Shown here piece after piece: positions 34,330-43,612 of a stretch of 64,000 nucleotides of DNA. The notes below the pieces were generated by a model, which had not been told where the DNA came from, searched no databases, and saw nothing but the letters and a program-made list of their open reading frames with translations. This stretch comes from Gluconacetobacter johannae. Lineage in GTDB: Bacteria > Pseudomonadota > Alphaproteobacteria > Acetobacterales > Acetobacteraceae. The stretch's first letter is position 1. Each line of letters opens with the position of its first letter. Location: the NCBI RefSeq assembly GCF_025994435.1, contig NZ_BAQK01000008.1, forward strand, positions 1 to 64,000, read 5' to 3'. Made by a program: the position numbers and the translations under genes.

Positions 34330-34932
34330 TCAGCTGGCGGGAAAGGGGCCTTCAAACATGATTTCGTCAAGCGGCCGACGGGTGGAGGGAACCTCTCGGA
34401 CGGCCAGGTCCTCGGGCAACAGATCCGGTGATCCCTGCCTTCCGATGGCGATGACGGTTTCAAAGGCATAGGACGCCGGCAGGCCAAGACTGGCATGCGT
34501 TTCGTCCACGTTGCTCACGCCGCTCATGGTATGGGCGGACCAGCCTGCGTAGGTTGCCTGAAGCAGAACCAGCATCGCGGCGGCGCCGGCATCGTAGGAA
34601 TGTGTGCGCGAAAAGACGGGGTCCGGCGTGGTGCGGGGGATCATGGTCTTGCAGGATGCAACGTACACCAGGGCCGCCGCAGACTTCGCCCAGCGCTGGT
34701 TGACGGGCTTCAGCAAGGACAGCAGGTGTCCCCAGTGCGGCGTATCCCGACGGGCGTACATGAACCGCCAGGGCTGGGAATTATATTGGGAAGGGGCCCA
34801 GCGACCGGCCTCGAGGATCGCCTTCAGCTCTTCCTCGGAAATGGTTTCCTCGGTAAAGGCGCGAGGAGACCAGCGGTCGACCAGAAGCCGGAGGATCGAA
34901 GGATCCGCAGTGCGATTATCGGCGCGAGTCAC
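34330..34932 (-). CDS. nitroreductase family protein
   Basis: 200-residue FMN-dependent NAD(P)H oxidoreductase of the nitroreductase fold. N-terminal RWSPRAFTEETISEEELKAILEAGRWAPSQYNSQPWRF carries the FMN-phosphate Arg-Ser and the SxxNxQPW motif; AGAAAMLVLLQATYAGW and the C-terminal RxxLDE segment are also typical. It lies downstream of a flavin reductase gene on the same strand, separated by about 230 AT-rich bases that may hold its own promoter. It may reduce nitro, quinone or enone groups. Confidence 0.85.
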   Translation of the reverse strand: MTRADNRTADPSILRLLVDRWSPRAFTEETISEEELKAILEAGRWAPSQYNSQPWRFMYARRDTPHWGHLLSLLKPVNQRWAKSAAALVYVASCKTMIPRTTPDPVFSRTHSYDAGAAAMLVLLQATYAGWSAHTMSGVSNVDETHASLGLPASYAFETVIAIGRQGSPDLLPEDLAVREVPSTRRPLDEIMFEGPFPAS

Positions 34933-35165
34933 GGAAAATTCTCCTTTTCGTATCGTTATTTGAACTGCGAAGACAGGATCTGCATGAAACGATCACGAAT
35001 TTATAATAATATGATTATCCATATATAGATGGTATCTAACTATGTAAGTAAATATATCTACCCTGGTCAGGAACTGACAGTGGTAAAAATAGACATTGTT
35101 TCCGTGGCCGACAACCATCCCGATTATCAGCAGATTGGTTCCATCATATGAAATGGTTATAGAAT
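34933..35165. promoter_or_regulatory. AT-rich intergenic region before nitroreductase gene
   Basis: Strikingly AT-rich for this window (for example ataataatatgattatcc near 35006) and without a gene. It contains gatggtatc at 35029, a 9-mer that recurs at 38255 upstream of the carbamoylase gene, so a shared regulator is possible but weakly supported. Likely promoter of the nitroreductase gene. Confidence 0.4.
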
Positions 35166-35681
35166 TCAAAATTGCCTTCCGAAAGCGGCCGGGTCCTGCA
35201 GGTTATGATAGCTGCGGCCGAGCCAGATCAGGCCTTCCCGATTGTCTGCCAGACTGACGGCCTGAACGGTACAGAACAAAACATCATGCGTTCCGACGCT
35301 GGTGACTTTATCGATGATGCAGTCGAAATTTACCGTCGCGCCGACCAGGGCAGGCGCCTGCGTCTTCAGCCGGGTCCATTCGGCCAGGCCGAAACGGTCA
35401 TCCATGGACAAGCGCCGGCTTGCGAAGCCATTGGCAAGTGGCTGGTGATCGCCCCCGAGGACATTGACGCACAGGGCCTTGTTTTGAAGAAAAGCCTCGT
35501 GGGAACTGACGGTCCGGTTCATGCAGACAAGCAGGGTCGGTGGGGTGTCCGTGACGCTGCATACGGCGGAGGCCGTGAAGCCGTGTCGTCCAGCGGTCCC
35601 ATCCGTTGTGATGATATTGACGGCCGATCCAAGCCACGACATGCCTTCCCGGAATAATGCACTTTCAACCATGGCTTTCAA
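35166..35681 (-). CDS. flavin reductase (RutF/HpaC-like)
   Basis: 171-residue FMN-binding split-barrel flavin reductase that supplies reduced flavin to two-component monooxygenases. Typical features are the FTASAVCSVTDTPPTLLVCMNR segment, ALCVNVL and the C-terminal LIWLGRSYHNL. No monooxygenase of the two-component type is directly beside it; the only LLM-type enzyme in the window is at 60100-61404. It may serve that enzyme or one outside the window. Confidence 0.88.
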   Translation of the reverse strand: MKAMVESALFREGMSWLGSAVNIITTDGTAGRHGFTASAVCSVTDTPPTLLVCMNRTVSSHEAFLQNKALCVNVLGGDHQPLANGFASRRLSMDDRFGLAEWTRLKTQAPALVGATVNFDCIIDKVTSVGTHDVLFCTVQAVSLADNREGLIWLGRSYHNLQDPAAFGRQF

Positions 35682-35753
35682 TGTATCCAGTCATTCTGAG
35701 TTCGCGAGGTTTTATTGGTATAAAATCTTTGGAAATGAACGTATTTCAAAAAA

Positions 35754-36467
35754 TCAGGTCGTTCTTTCCGAAATATATCTTATGCAGTGTCGGGCCAGCG
35801 CTTTCGTCGAGTCGACATGAGGCAGGATATCGTCAAACACCTCCTTGATAAGAGGAAGCTCCGTGCAGCCCAGTATGACGGACCCGGCACCTCTCTGACG
35901 AAAAGACTGAACCGCCTGTATGGCAAACGGCTTTGCCATTTCGGATTGTCCACCCTTTATCAATTGTATGGTCCGGTCCACCAGATGCTGCTCTGTCTCG
36001 GTCGGGACGATGCATCCATATCCGGCCTGGGTGAGTTTGCGTTCATAGAAGCGCGAGCGAAGGGTCCCCGCCGTCGCCATGATTGCGACGCCACAGGATC
36101 GCAGGTCGGTGTTTTCATCCAGTTCCTCGCGAACGGCATCGACGATATGAAGAATCGGGATGGTGACGCAGCCGGCGATCTGGTCGTAGAAATGATGAGC
36201 CGTGTTGCAGGGGATCACGATGGCCGTCGCCCCGGCGTGCTGCAGGCGCAAGGCGTAGTCGCGCAACATGGGCAGCGGCGAGGGGACGGTCGAATCGATA
36301 ATTGATGAACTGCGATCCGGGATTGTCGGATCGGAAAAGATCAGGAGCGGAACGTGGTCCTGATCGCGCCTGGCGGGGGTAGACAGGATCACCTGTCTCA
36401 TGAAATCCGCTGTTGCCGCGGGCCCCATTCCCCCCAGGACGCCGATCATCTTATGGGTCGGATTCAT
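35754..36467 (-). CDS. aspartate/glutamate racemase family protein
   Basis: 237-residue amino-acid racemase. Starts MIGVLGGMGPAATADFMRQ, the Asp-racemase hallmark; the two catalytic cysteines are Cys87 (IPCNTAHHF) and Cys201 (LGCTELPL), both intact, so PLP-independent two-base racemisation is expected. It overlaps the upstream racemase-like gene by 17 bases. With an N-carbamoyl-D-amino-acid hydrolase in the same run it could convert the released D-amino acid to the L form. Confidence 0.88.
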   Translation of the reverse strand: MNPTHKMIGVLGGMGPAATADFMRQVILSTPARRDQDHVPLLIFSDPTIPDRSSSIIDSTVPSPLPMLRDYALRLQHAGATAIVIPCNTAHHFYDQIAGCVTIPILHIVDAVREELDENTDLRSCGVAIMATAGTLRSRFYERKLTQAGYGCIVPTETEQHLVDRTIQLIKGGQSEMAKPFAIQAVQSFRQRGAGSVILGCTELPLIKEVFDDILPHVDSTKALARHCIRYISERTT

Positions 36468-37131
36468 TCAGTCTGCTTTCGCGAAGGGTGCAGAGGCCGA
36501 GCGCCATCGCAACCGCCGAACTCGTCGGATCGATAACGGGCATTCCAAGCCTGTCTTCCAGAGACGATCGGAAATGGGCCATGCCGGCGCATCCCATGAG
36601 GATGACATTGGCCCCCCCGGATGCCAGTGCGCGACCGGCGTCCACCATCTTTTCGATCAGCAGGGGGGATGTCGCTTCCTCGGCCGTGGCGGAGATGGCG
36701 GCGCTGCCGGCATAGCGGGACGTCAGCCCCATCATGCGGACCATCCGGCGCTGGCGAAGGGTCGACAGATCGGACAGGGAAATGATGCCGAACTGGTCGC
36801 CGACCGTCAGGGCATGCAAGATGGCGCTTTCACCGCAGCCAAGAACGAGAGAACCTTTCGCCTCCTCCCGGGCTCCGGTCAGTCCCGGGTCGCTGAAACA
36901 CGCGACGACATAAGCCGATGCTCGTTCCCTGCGGATGGTCTGCTGCACCAGCGGGGCGACCATGTCGGCGTCCTGCTGCCGGGCAATTCCCGGGGGAGCC
37001 GAGGGATGGTCGCAGACGTCGATTGTGAACGACGTCTGCTTGCGTATCGCGTTCAATTCGCGGTCAATGACCTGGGTCACGCGCGTGGACGCGTTCGGGT
37101 TGATGACCAGTATTCGTTTTTTGTCCGACAT
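36451..37131 (-). CDS. Asp/Glu/hydantoin racemase family protein
   Basis: 226-residue protein of the hydantoin racemase/Dcg1 group: ILVINPNASTRVTQ near the start, catalytic Cys78 (VACFSDPGL) and Cys181 (LMGCAGMA). I start at ATG 37131 (MSDKKRILVINPN), as the upstream extension to 37170 adds no family sequence. Family members racemise 5-substituted hydantoins or act as arylmalonate/maleate-type isomerases. Next to an N-carbamoyl-amino-acid hydrolase, hydantoin racemisation is the most natural guess. Confidence 0.83.
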   Translation of the reverse strand: MSDKKRILVINPNASTRVTQVIDRELNAIRKQTSFTIDVCDHPSAPPGIARQQDADMVAPLVQQTIRRERASAYVVACFSDPGLTGAREEAKGSLVLGCGESAILHALTVGDQFGIISLSDLSTLRQRRMVRMMGLTSRYAGSAAISATAEEATSPLLIEKMVDAGRALASGGANVILMGCAGMAHFRSSLEDRLGMPVIDPTSSAVAMALGLCTLRESRLNESDP

Positions 37132-37231
37132 GGAAGGCAGCCTATCTTGCGTGTTGCCCCAGGGTATCACAGGTCAAGGCTTGAGAAGCGGCGCCGTTTC
37201 ACGAACGTGGGAACCATCTTCCGGCCCGCGG

Positions 37232-38188
37232 TTATTCCGCAGTCGTCTCCGGCACGCACCCGACGCCCGTCTGCTCGACGATGCGGGAATACCAGTGGGG
37301 ACGACGATGGGATTCGAAGTTGAACATTTTCGATTTTCCCTGCTGGCACATATCCAGATCGCAATCGGCAACCGCGATTTCATCCGCAAGCGTTTTGGTC
37401 TCGGCGACGATGCGGCCGTTGGGGTCCACGATGCAGGAGCCACCGATCAGCCCCGATCCGTCCTCGTTGCCGGCCTTGGCGACCGCGACGGCCCAGCACG
37501 CGTTCATGTAGGCATTGGCCTGAACGACCAGTTGCGCGTGGAAGGTACGCAGTTCGGCGGATTCCGATTCTCCGCCATTGGGATCGTACGCCGCGGAGTT
37601 ATATCCCACGCACAGCAGTTCCATCCCTTGCAGGGCGAGGCACCGCCAGCCCTCGGGCCAGCGACGATCGTTGCAGATCAGCATGCCCATGATGGCATCC
37701 TGAAGATCCTTGCCGCCGCGAAATGCGGGGAAACCCATGTCGCCATACTCGAAATAACGCTTTTCGAGCTGCTGATAGACGGCATTCGGCCGGGGCTCGA
37801 CAGAACCGGGAAGGTGAACCTTCCTGTATTTGCCAATAATATTTCCCTTCGTATCGACCATGATGGACGAATTGAAGCGGCGGTTGTCGGGCGTGATTTC
37901 GGCGTATCCGATATAAAAGCCGATCTTGAGCTCACGCGCCCGGTCGAACAGGGGCTGGACGTTCGGATTGGGCATCGCGCTCTCGAACTGAGAGTCCAGG
38001 TTCTCGCCGTCCAGTATCCAGCGGGGGAAAAACGTTGTGAACGCCAGCTCCGGAAAGACGACCAGATTCGCGCCCGCATCGGACGCTTTCTCGAGGAGTG
38101 CGATGATCCGGTTGAGGGTGGCCTCCCGACTGTCGTTCTTTTGTGTCGGTCCCATCTGGGCCGCAGCGATCCGAATAACGCGACTCAT
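37232..38188 (-). CDS. N-carbamoyl-D-amino-acid hydrolase (nitrilase superfamily)
   Basis: 318-residue amidase closely similar by eye to the Agrobacterium D-carbamoylase: FPELAFTTFFPRW, KYRKVHLPGSVE, RYFEYGDMGFP, MLICNDRRWPE and NFESHRRPHWY. The triad is Glu47, Lys123 and Cys172, nearly the same positions as in the characterised enzyme. It would hydrolyse N-carbamoyl-D-amino acids to D-amino acid, CO2 and ammonia. ATG 38188 follows GAGAG; a longer frame to 38284 runs through a palindromic regulatory region. It is first of the run carbamoylase, two racemases, flavin reductase. Confidence 0.9.
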   Translation of the reverse strand: MSRVIRIAAAQMGPTQKNDSREATLNRIIALLEKASDAGANLVVFPELAFTTFFPRWILDGENLDSQFESAMPNPNVQPLFDRARELKIGFYIGYAEITPDNRRFNSSIMVDTKGNIIGKYRKVHLPGSVEPRPNAVYQQLEKRYFEYGDMGFPAFRGGKDLQDAIMGMLICNDRRWPEGWRCLALQGMELLCVGYNSAAYDPNGGESESAELRTFHAQLVVQANAYMNACWAVAVAKAGNEDGSGLIGGSCIVDPNGRIVAETKTLADEIAVADCDLDMCQQGKSKMFNFESHRRPHWYSRIVEQTGVGCVPETTAE

Positions 38189-38245
38189 ATTTCTCTCGCA
38201 TCGATGTTGGGAATGGAAGGATTCATGATCCGGCCACAGGTATAT

Positions 38246-38291
38246 GGTAATACTGATGGTATCCAATCGGCTGATTGGATTCAATATTACC
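38246..38291. promoter_or_regulatory. 46-bp imperfect inverted repeat upstream of carbamoylase gene
   Basis: Inner arms ATCCAATC/GATTGGAT with a GGCT centre at 38261-38280, outer arms GGTAATA (38246) and TATTACC (38285). It lies 58 bases upstream of the carbamoylase start and 114 bases past the stop of the ABC ATPase gene, in AT-rich DNA. A further ttggattgg occurs at 38319. Either an operator for a dimeric regulator or an mRNA hairpin between the two transcription units. Confidence 0.5.
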
Positions 38292-38404
38292 CATTATAAA
38301 TAAAACCTCGATCCTATTTGGATTGGTTATATGAACGGGTGTCCGCCTGGGGCGCCGCCGATGCCTGGCCGACGGCGGCTGCCGTGTCATCGTTGTCGGG
38401 CGCT

Positions 38405-40045
38405 TTATGATCCGGCGAACTCGGTTCCCGTGGCTGCCGCGGCCTCCTGTGATGCGGGTCGGAAATGCGGGATCGCAGCCAGAAGCTGCGCCGTATAGGG
38501 TGCCCGCGGGTTCTGGAAAACCTCCTCGCAGTTTCCGGTTTCGACGATCTTGCCGTTCTGCAGGATGACCATCCTGTCGCAGATCATCCTGACGATGTGC
38601 AGGTCGTGACTGACGAACAGATAGGACATGCCCTTCTCGCGTCGCAGCCGTTCCAGCAATGCAAGAATTTCGGATTGGGCCAGGACGTCGAGCGCCGCTG
38701 TCGGTTCGTCCAGAATCAGCAGTTTCGGGTCGACGGATATCGCCCGTGCGATACCTACGCGCGCGCATTGTCCACCCGAAAGCTGATGGGGGTAACGGTC
38801 GAGCAGAGCGGGAGCCAGGCCGACATCTGCCGCGCATTTCTCGACATGATGCCGCAGCGCGCCGGGGTCTCTGGCGGGGCCCAGCCGGCGCACCGGGTCG
38901 GCGATCGAGTCAAATGCGGTGAAACGGGGATTGAGGCTTCCAGCGGCATCCTGAAACACGAGTTGTATATGGGGTCTCTGTTCCGCCCGAAAGAAGTCGT
39001 GCGCCCCGATCGTGCCGATCGACCGGCCCTCGAAACTGATGGCGCCGTCGTCCGGATCCAGCAGTCGGCCGACGAGGCGGGACAGGGTGCTTTTGCCCGA
39101 CCCGGATTCCCCGATCAGGCCGAGGCTTTCACCGGGTGCGATGGTGAACGAAACATCGTCCACCGCGAGATGGCCGTTGGCGTAGCGCTTGCGAAGGTTT
39201 GAGACTTCCAGGAGGGGGCGCCGTTTCCGGGAGGTCGTCTTCCCGGCCGGGTGGGGTTGGGCCGGGTGCATGGTCGTGCAGGCTTCGATCAGCCGCTGCG
39301 TATAGGCATGTTGGGGGTTCGAAAAGATGTTGGCCGGCGAGCCGGATTCGACAACCGTGCCTTTCTGCATGACGGCGATGGAATCGCAGTATTGTGCCGC
39401 CAGACCGAGGTCGTGCGTGATAAGCATCATCGACATGGCCCGTTCCCGCGACAGGCGGAACAGCAGGTCCATCACCGCTTTCTGGGTCAGGACGTCGAGG
39501 CCTGTCGTCGGTTCGTCGGCGATAATGACGGATGGCGAGCATGCTATTGCCATGGCGATCATGACGCGCTGGCAGAGTCCCCCGGACAGTTCGTGCGGAT
39601 AGACACCCATACGACGGGAAACATCCGGAAAATTGACCGATTCCAGAAGATGGATGACACGCTGCCTGATCGCGCCCCGGTCGAGGGATTCATGGGCCTG
39701 GATGACATCTGACAGCTGATCGCAGATTCGCCGGGTCGGGTTCAGTGCGGCGTGCGGGTTCTGGAAGACCATGGCGATGGATGCGCCGCGCAGGTGGCGC
39801 GGCGTTCGGGCGGTAATATCCTGATCCCTGAACCGGATGCGTCCGCCGGTTATGGACGCCTGCTGCGGCAGCAAGCCCATGACCGAAAGACCGGTGACGG
39901 ATTTTCCCGATCCGCTTTCGCCGACGACGCCGAGAATCCTGCCTTGTTCCAGGGACAGGGATACGCCGCGCAGTGCATCGAAATGACTGTTCCGGCCCGT
40001 GAACCTGACGTTGAGGGCATCGATGTCCAGTATGCCCCGCATCAT
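38405..40045 (-). CDS. double-ATPase subunit of a peptide/nickel-type ABC importer
   Basis: 546-residue fusion of DppD- and DppF-like ATPases that energises oligopeptide-family uptake. Two complete nucleotide sites: Walker A GESGSGKSVTG and GESGSGKSTLS, signatures LSGGLCQRV and LSGGQCARV (Cys replaces the usual residue in both), Walker B IIADEPTTGLD and LILDEPTAALD. ATG 40045 overlaps the permease stop (ATGA). Last gene of a five-gene unit starting at the FAD monooxygenase or the binding protein. Confidence 0.92.
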   Translation of the reverse strand: MMRGILDIDALNVRFTGRNSHFDALRGVSLSLEQGRILGVVGESGSGKSVTGLSVMGLLPQQASITGGRIRFRDQDITARTPRHLRGASIAMVFQNPHAALNPTRRICDQLSDVIQAHESLDRGAIRQRVIHLLESVNFPDVSRRMGVYPHELSGGLCQRVMIAMAIACSPSVIIADEPTTGLDVLTQKAVMDLLFRLSRERAMSMMLITHDLGLAAQYCDSIAVMQKGTVVESGSPANIFSNPQHAYTQRLIEACTTMHPAQPHPAGKTTSRKRRPLLEVSNLRKRYANGHLAVDDVSFTIAPGESLGLIGESGSGKSTLSRLVGRLLDPDDGAISFEGRSIGTIGAHDFFRAEQRPHIQLVFQDAAGSLNPRFTAFDSIADPVRRLGPARDPGALRHHVEKCAADVGLAPALLDRYPHQLSGGQCARVGIARAISVDPKLLILDEPTAALDVLAQSEILALLERLRREKGMSYLFVSHDLHIVRMICDRMVILQNGKIVETGNCEEVFQNPRAPYTAQLLAAIPHFRPASQEAAAATGTEFAGS

Positions 40046-40911
40046 GTCCGTGTCCTTGGATCCAGAAGGTCGCGCAGTCCGTCGCCCAGAAGATTGAAAC
40101 ACAGGATCGTCAGCATCAGGACCGAGCCCGGGAAAAGCACCAGCCACCATCGGCCCGACGACATGAAATGCGCCCCGTTCGCGACCATCACCCCCCATTC
40201 GGGGGTCGGAACCGTGATGCCCAGACCAAGAAAGGACAGCCCCGCCGCGTTCAGGATCGCCCAACCCAAATTGAGCGATGCCTGAATGGCGACGGTCGGC
40301 AGGATGTTCGGCAGCAGGAAGCTGATGACGATGCGCGGAGTGCTGTTGCCGGACAGATGCGCGGCCTCCACCCAGCCCAGATGGCGGCGGGCGGCGACCT
40401 CGGCCCTCGCCACGCGAATATAGAAGGGAAAGTTGATGATCGCGGTCGCGTAAATCAGGTTTTCGACCGAATTTCCCAGCGCCGCGACCAGCGCCATCGC
40501 CAGGACAAACAGGGGAAACGCCGTCAGCACGTCCACCACACGCCCCACCAGACGGTCCAGCCGGCCGCCGAGATAACCGCAGAAGCAGCCCACGGTCACG
40601 CCGGCGGCCAGTGACAGGCCGACGGCGGAGACCGCGATGGCAAGGTCGAGGCGACCGGCCGCCAGGACGCGGCTGAGAACGTCGCGGCCCAGTTCGTCCG
40701 TTCCGAACCAGTGGTGCGGTCCGGGCGCCTGCAGGGCATGCGGCACGTCCGAGGCCAGCGGATCGTACGGGGATATCCATGGAGCGGTGAGGGCGAGAAA
40801 CGCCAGCATAAGGGTGGCGCCGGCGGCGATGCCTGTTGTCGGGCTATGGCTGAAAAATCGCGCGGCGGGAGACATCCATCTTGCCGTCAGGGAGGGCATT
40901 GTCGTTTTCAC
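40042..40911 (-). CDS. DppC-like ABC importer permease
   Basis: 289-residue inner-membrane permease with about six helices; N-terminal FGTDELGRDVLSR and the cytoplasmic EAA-type loop EAAHLSGNSTPRIVISFLLPN that contacts the ATPase. GTG 40911 overlaps the upstream stop (GTGA); an ATG four codons later is an alternative. Together with 40908-41939, 41952-43565 and the double ATPase it forms a complete family-5 importer. Confidence 0.92.
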   Translation of the reverse strand: MKTTMPSLTARWMSPAARFFSHSPTTGIAAGATLMLAFLALTAPWISPYDPLASDVPHALQAPGPHHWFGTDELGRDVLSRVLAAGRLDLAIAVSAVGLSLAAGVTVGCFCGYLGGRLDRLVGRVVDVLTAFPLFVLAMALVAALGNSVENLIYATAIINFPFYIRVARAEVAARRHLGWVEAAHLSGNSTPRIVISFLLPNILPTVAIQASLNLGWAILNAAGLSFLGLGITVPTPEWGVMVANGAHFMSSGRWWLVLFPGSVLMLTILCFNLLGDGLRDLLDPRTRT

Positions 40912-41939
40912 TCCATCGATACGCGTGGATCGACGAGGCCTTGCAATATATCGACCAGCAGATTGACCATGATGAACAGGATTGCCATCAGCAGGATGAA
41001 GCCTTGCACAGGCGCGTAATCGGACGCCACGAGCGCGTCCAGGGCATAGGACGCGACGCCGGGCCATGAGAAAACTTTCTCGACCAGTACGTTCGCGCCG
41101 AGCATGGTCGAAAAGACGATGCCGATCGTCGTCAGGATCGGCGACAGGGCATTACGCAGCGCATAGACGGTGACGATGCGCCACGTCGGAAGACCCATGG
41201 CGCGTGCCGTGCGGATGAAGTCGGAATTCATGACCGTCAGCAGCGAGGCGCGCGTCATGCGCGTCAAAGGAGACAGCACGAACAACGCCATCGTGACGGC
41301 CGGAAGCAGAAGCTGTCCCGCGGCCTCCCGCCACCCGGCGGGGTCTCCCGTCAGCAGGAAATCGACAAGCAGAAAGCCGGTTATGTCATGCGGCAACGGC
41401 GTGAATATGTTGATGCGACCGGTAGGGTCCGGGACGAGGCCGAAGATGTAATAGAAGACATAGATCAGGAAAATAGCGGACACGAAAGGCGGAATGCAGA
41501 AGCATATTGTGCATAGCGTGCGGATGCATTGATCCCACCGGCTGTTGGCGTACCATGCCGAGACGATGCCCAGCGGCAACGAGAGCAGCAGGCTCAGGCC
41601 CAAGGCCGTCAGGGTCAGTTCGAGCGACGCCGGAAGCCGGGCCTGGATATCGTGCATTACCGGCTGGCCGGTGGTCAGGGAATTTCCGAGATCGCCGGTC
41701 ATGATCCCCGCGACATAGTGCGCCAGCTGAATGGGCATCGGCCGGTCCAGCCCCATCTTGTGGCGCAGACCGTCGATTTCGGCCTGTCCGGCATTGGGGC
41801 CCGAGGCAAAATACACCGCCGGATCGCCGGGGAGAACCCGCATCAGGACAAACGTAAAGACGATCACCCCCAGCAATGCGGGCAGGGACGCCAGGGCGCG
41901 TGCGCCGATCCGTCGCCGGAATGTCTGCATCATGGACAT
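40908..41939 (-). CDS. DppB-like ABC importer permease
   Basis: 343-residue permease with the family start LPALLGVIVFTFVLMRVLPGDPA, a periplasmic loop and the EAA-like RTARAMGLPTWRIVTVYALRNAL. ATG 41939 follows AAGGAACG. Thirteen bases separate it from the binding-protein gene. Confidence 0.92.
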   Translation of the reverse strand: MSMMQTFRRRIGARALASLPALLGVIVFTFVLMRVLPGDPAVYFASGPNAGQAEIDGLRHKMGLDRPMPIQLAHYVAGIMTGDLGNSLTTGQPVMHDIQARLPASLELTLTALGLSLLLSLPLGIVSAWYANSRWDQCIRTLCTICFCIPPFVSAIFLIYVFYYIFGLVPDPTGRINIFTPLPHDITGFLLVDFLLTGDPAGWREAAGQLLLPAVTMALFVLSPLTRMTRASLLTVMNSDFIRTARAMGLPTWRIVTVYALRNALSPILTTIGIVFSTMLGANVLVEKVFSWPGVASYALDALVASDYAPVQGFILLMAILFIMVNLLVDILQGLVDPRVSME

Positions 41940-41951
41940 CGTTCCTTCCCC

Positions 41952-43565
41952 TCAGACGCGGCGCAGGCTTCGAAAATCGATCTGGCGATGGAACTGGTAG
42001 GTAAAGCCGTCGATGTCCGGCGAAGTCACCGCATCCATGTTCGGCTGCCAGAGCATGATGAGCGGGACCTGATCGGCCAGAAGTGCGATCATCTTCCGGC
42101 AGGCGTCCTCGTATCGGGCTCTGTCGGTTTCGAAGCGCGCGGCGCCGGTCAGATCGACCATCCGTGGCGAGTTCCAGCTTGAGAAGTTCCAGCGCTGGTT
42201 GCGGGTGAAATAGAGGTAAAAGAAATAATACGTGCGCTGGATCCAGCCGGCGGCGGTGTCCGTGTAGAACGGCAGTCTTTTTTCGGCCTCGAGCGTATTG
42301 AACTCGGCATCCGGCAATTTGCGGATATCGACCCGGATGCCGATCCGCTTGAGGGCTTCCTGTATCAGCGCGGCCATGGGCTCCGCCGTCGTGGCCTGGC
42401 TGGTGGCGTAGGAGAAGGTCGTGGCGAACCCGTCGGGAAATCCGGCGTCGGCCAGCAGCTGTCGCGCCAGCGTCAGGTCCGTCGCCAGGGGCAGGGCCTG
42501 CGGGAAGGAAATATCGGACGGCGTTTCCCGCCAGCCCGCATCGAACAGAGGATGGCCCCGTCCGAACAGGCTGGCGGTAAACATGTCCTGATAGGGCAGT
42601 GCCGATGCGATGGCCTGCCGAACCTTCACATTGTCGAAGGGGGGGCTCTGCGTATCGAAGGCGAGGTGGGTGAAGCAGTTGCTCTGGAAAACCGAATTGA
42701 TCCTGACACGCCTGCGGGCCATCATGGCGATGACGTCGTAGGCTTCCAGATCGATGACGATGTCCGCGTCGCCACGCTCGACCAGGCTGGCGCGTGTCGT
42801 GGCTTCGGGGACCGTCTGGCTGATGACCCGTTCGAAGAATGGCGATGTGCCGGCCGACCGGGCGCCCCACGCATCATTTCGAGTCAGGATGATATTGACG
42901 CCGGGGGTAAAGCGTTCGACCCGGTAGGCCCCTCCGGCGGCCGTATTCTGCTGCATCCACTGCTGGGCCCATGGATCGTCGGGCGTGGCATGTCGGCGGG
43001 CCAGCCGGCTGTTAATCATGATCGCGTACGGCATGGCGAGATTCGCCAGCGCCAGACGGTCCGGCCGGGGCAACAGGATTTCGATCGTGCGCGGTCCGGC
43101 AACCCGGAACTGTTCGGTCGATGTCAGGGATCCGCTGGAAAACTGTGGCGCGGTCAGGGATCTGGCCGAAACGCCACGGTCGAGAGACCATTTGACGTCG
43201 TCGATCGTCACCGGCGTTCCGTCATGCCATGTGGCGTCGGGACGCAGATGCAATGTGATCGTGCATCCGTCGTCGCTGATCTCGTACCGTTCGGCCAGTT
43301 CGCCCGTGATGATGTCCGGATCGAATGTCCAGATGGACCCGGATTGTTTTCTGCCGAACGTCACCAGCCGATCGTAGACATTCATGCTGACGCCAAACGA
43401 TTCATGCGTGGCGCCCAGCATGGTCGGGTCCAGCGTGTTTACGGTATTTCCGGTAATATGCCGGAGGGTCGTGCCGTTCTGCCGTGCATCGGCCATGACA
43501 GGCAGGACAGCCGGGGCGGCGAAGGAAAGTGCGCCGAGAAGACCCTGCCTGCGGGTAATGCCCAT
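41952..43565 (-). CDS. family 5 extracellular solute-binding protein
   Basis: 537-residue periplasmic binding protein of the peptide/nickel class. The N-terminus MGITRRQGLLGALSFAAPAVLPVMADA is a Tat-like signal (twin Arg then hydrophobic core), then NTLDPTMLGATHES and WTFDPDIITGELAERYEIS ... WHDGTPVTIDDVKWSL, the family signature. ATG 43565 follows AAGGA. The ligand could be a peptide, opine-like or carbamoylated amino acid; the genomic linkage to a carbamoylase suggests the last, without proof. Confidence 0.9.
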   Translation of the reverse strand: MGITRRQGLLGALSFAAPAVLPVMADARQNGTTLRHITGNTVNTLDPTMLGATHESFGVSMNVYDRLVTFGRKQSGSIWTFDPDIITGELAERYEISDDGCTITLHLRPDATWHDGTPVTIDDVKWSLDRGVSARSLTAPQFSSGSLTSTEQFRVAGPRTIEILLPRPDRLALANLAMPYAIMINSRLARRHATPDDPWAQQWMQQNTAAGGAYRVERFTPGVNIILTRNDAWGARSAGTSPFFERVISQTVPEATTRASLVERGDADIVIDLEAYDVIAMMARRRVRINSVFQSNCFTHLAFDTQSPPFDNVKVRQAIASALPYQDMFTASLFGRGHPLFDAGWRETPSDISFPQALPLATDLTLARQLLADAGFPDGFATTFSYATSQATTAEPMAALIQEALKRIGIRVDIRKLPDAEFNTLEAEKRLPFYTDTAAGWIQRTYYFFYLYFTRNQRWNFSSWNSPRMVDLTGAARFETDRARYEDACRKMIALLADQVPLIMLWQPNMDAVTSPDIDGFTYQFHRQIDFRSLRRV

Positions 43566-43612
43566 GCCTCGTATTCCTTCATGGCCGATGCCGTCGCATG
43601 GCGTGCGGGATG

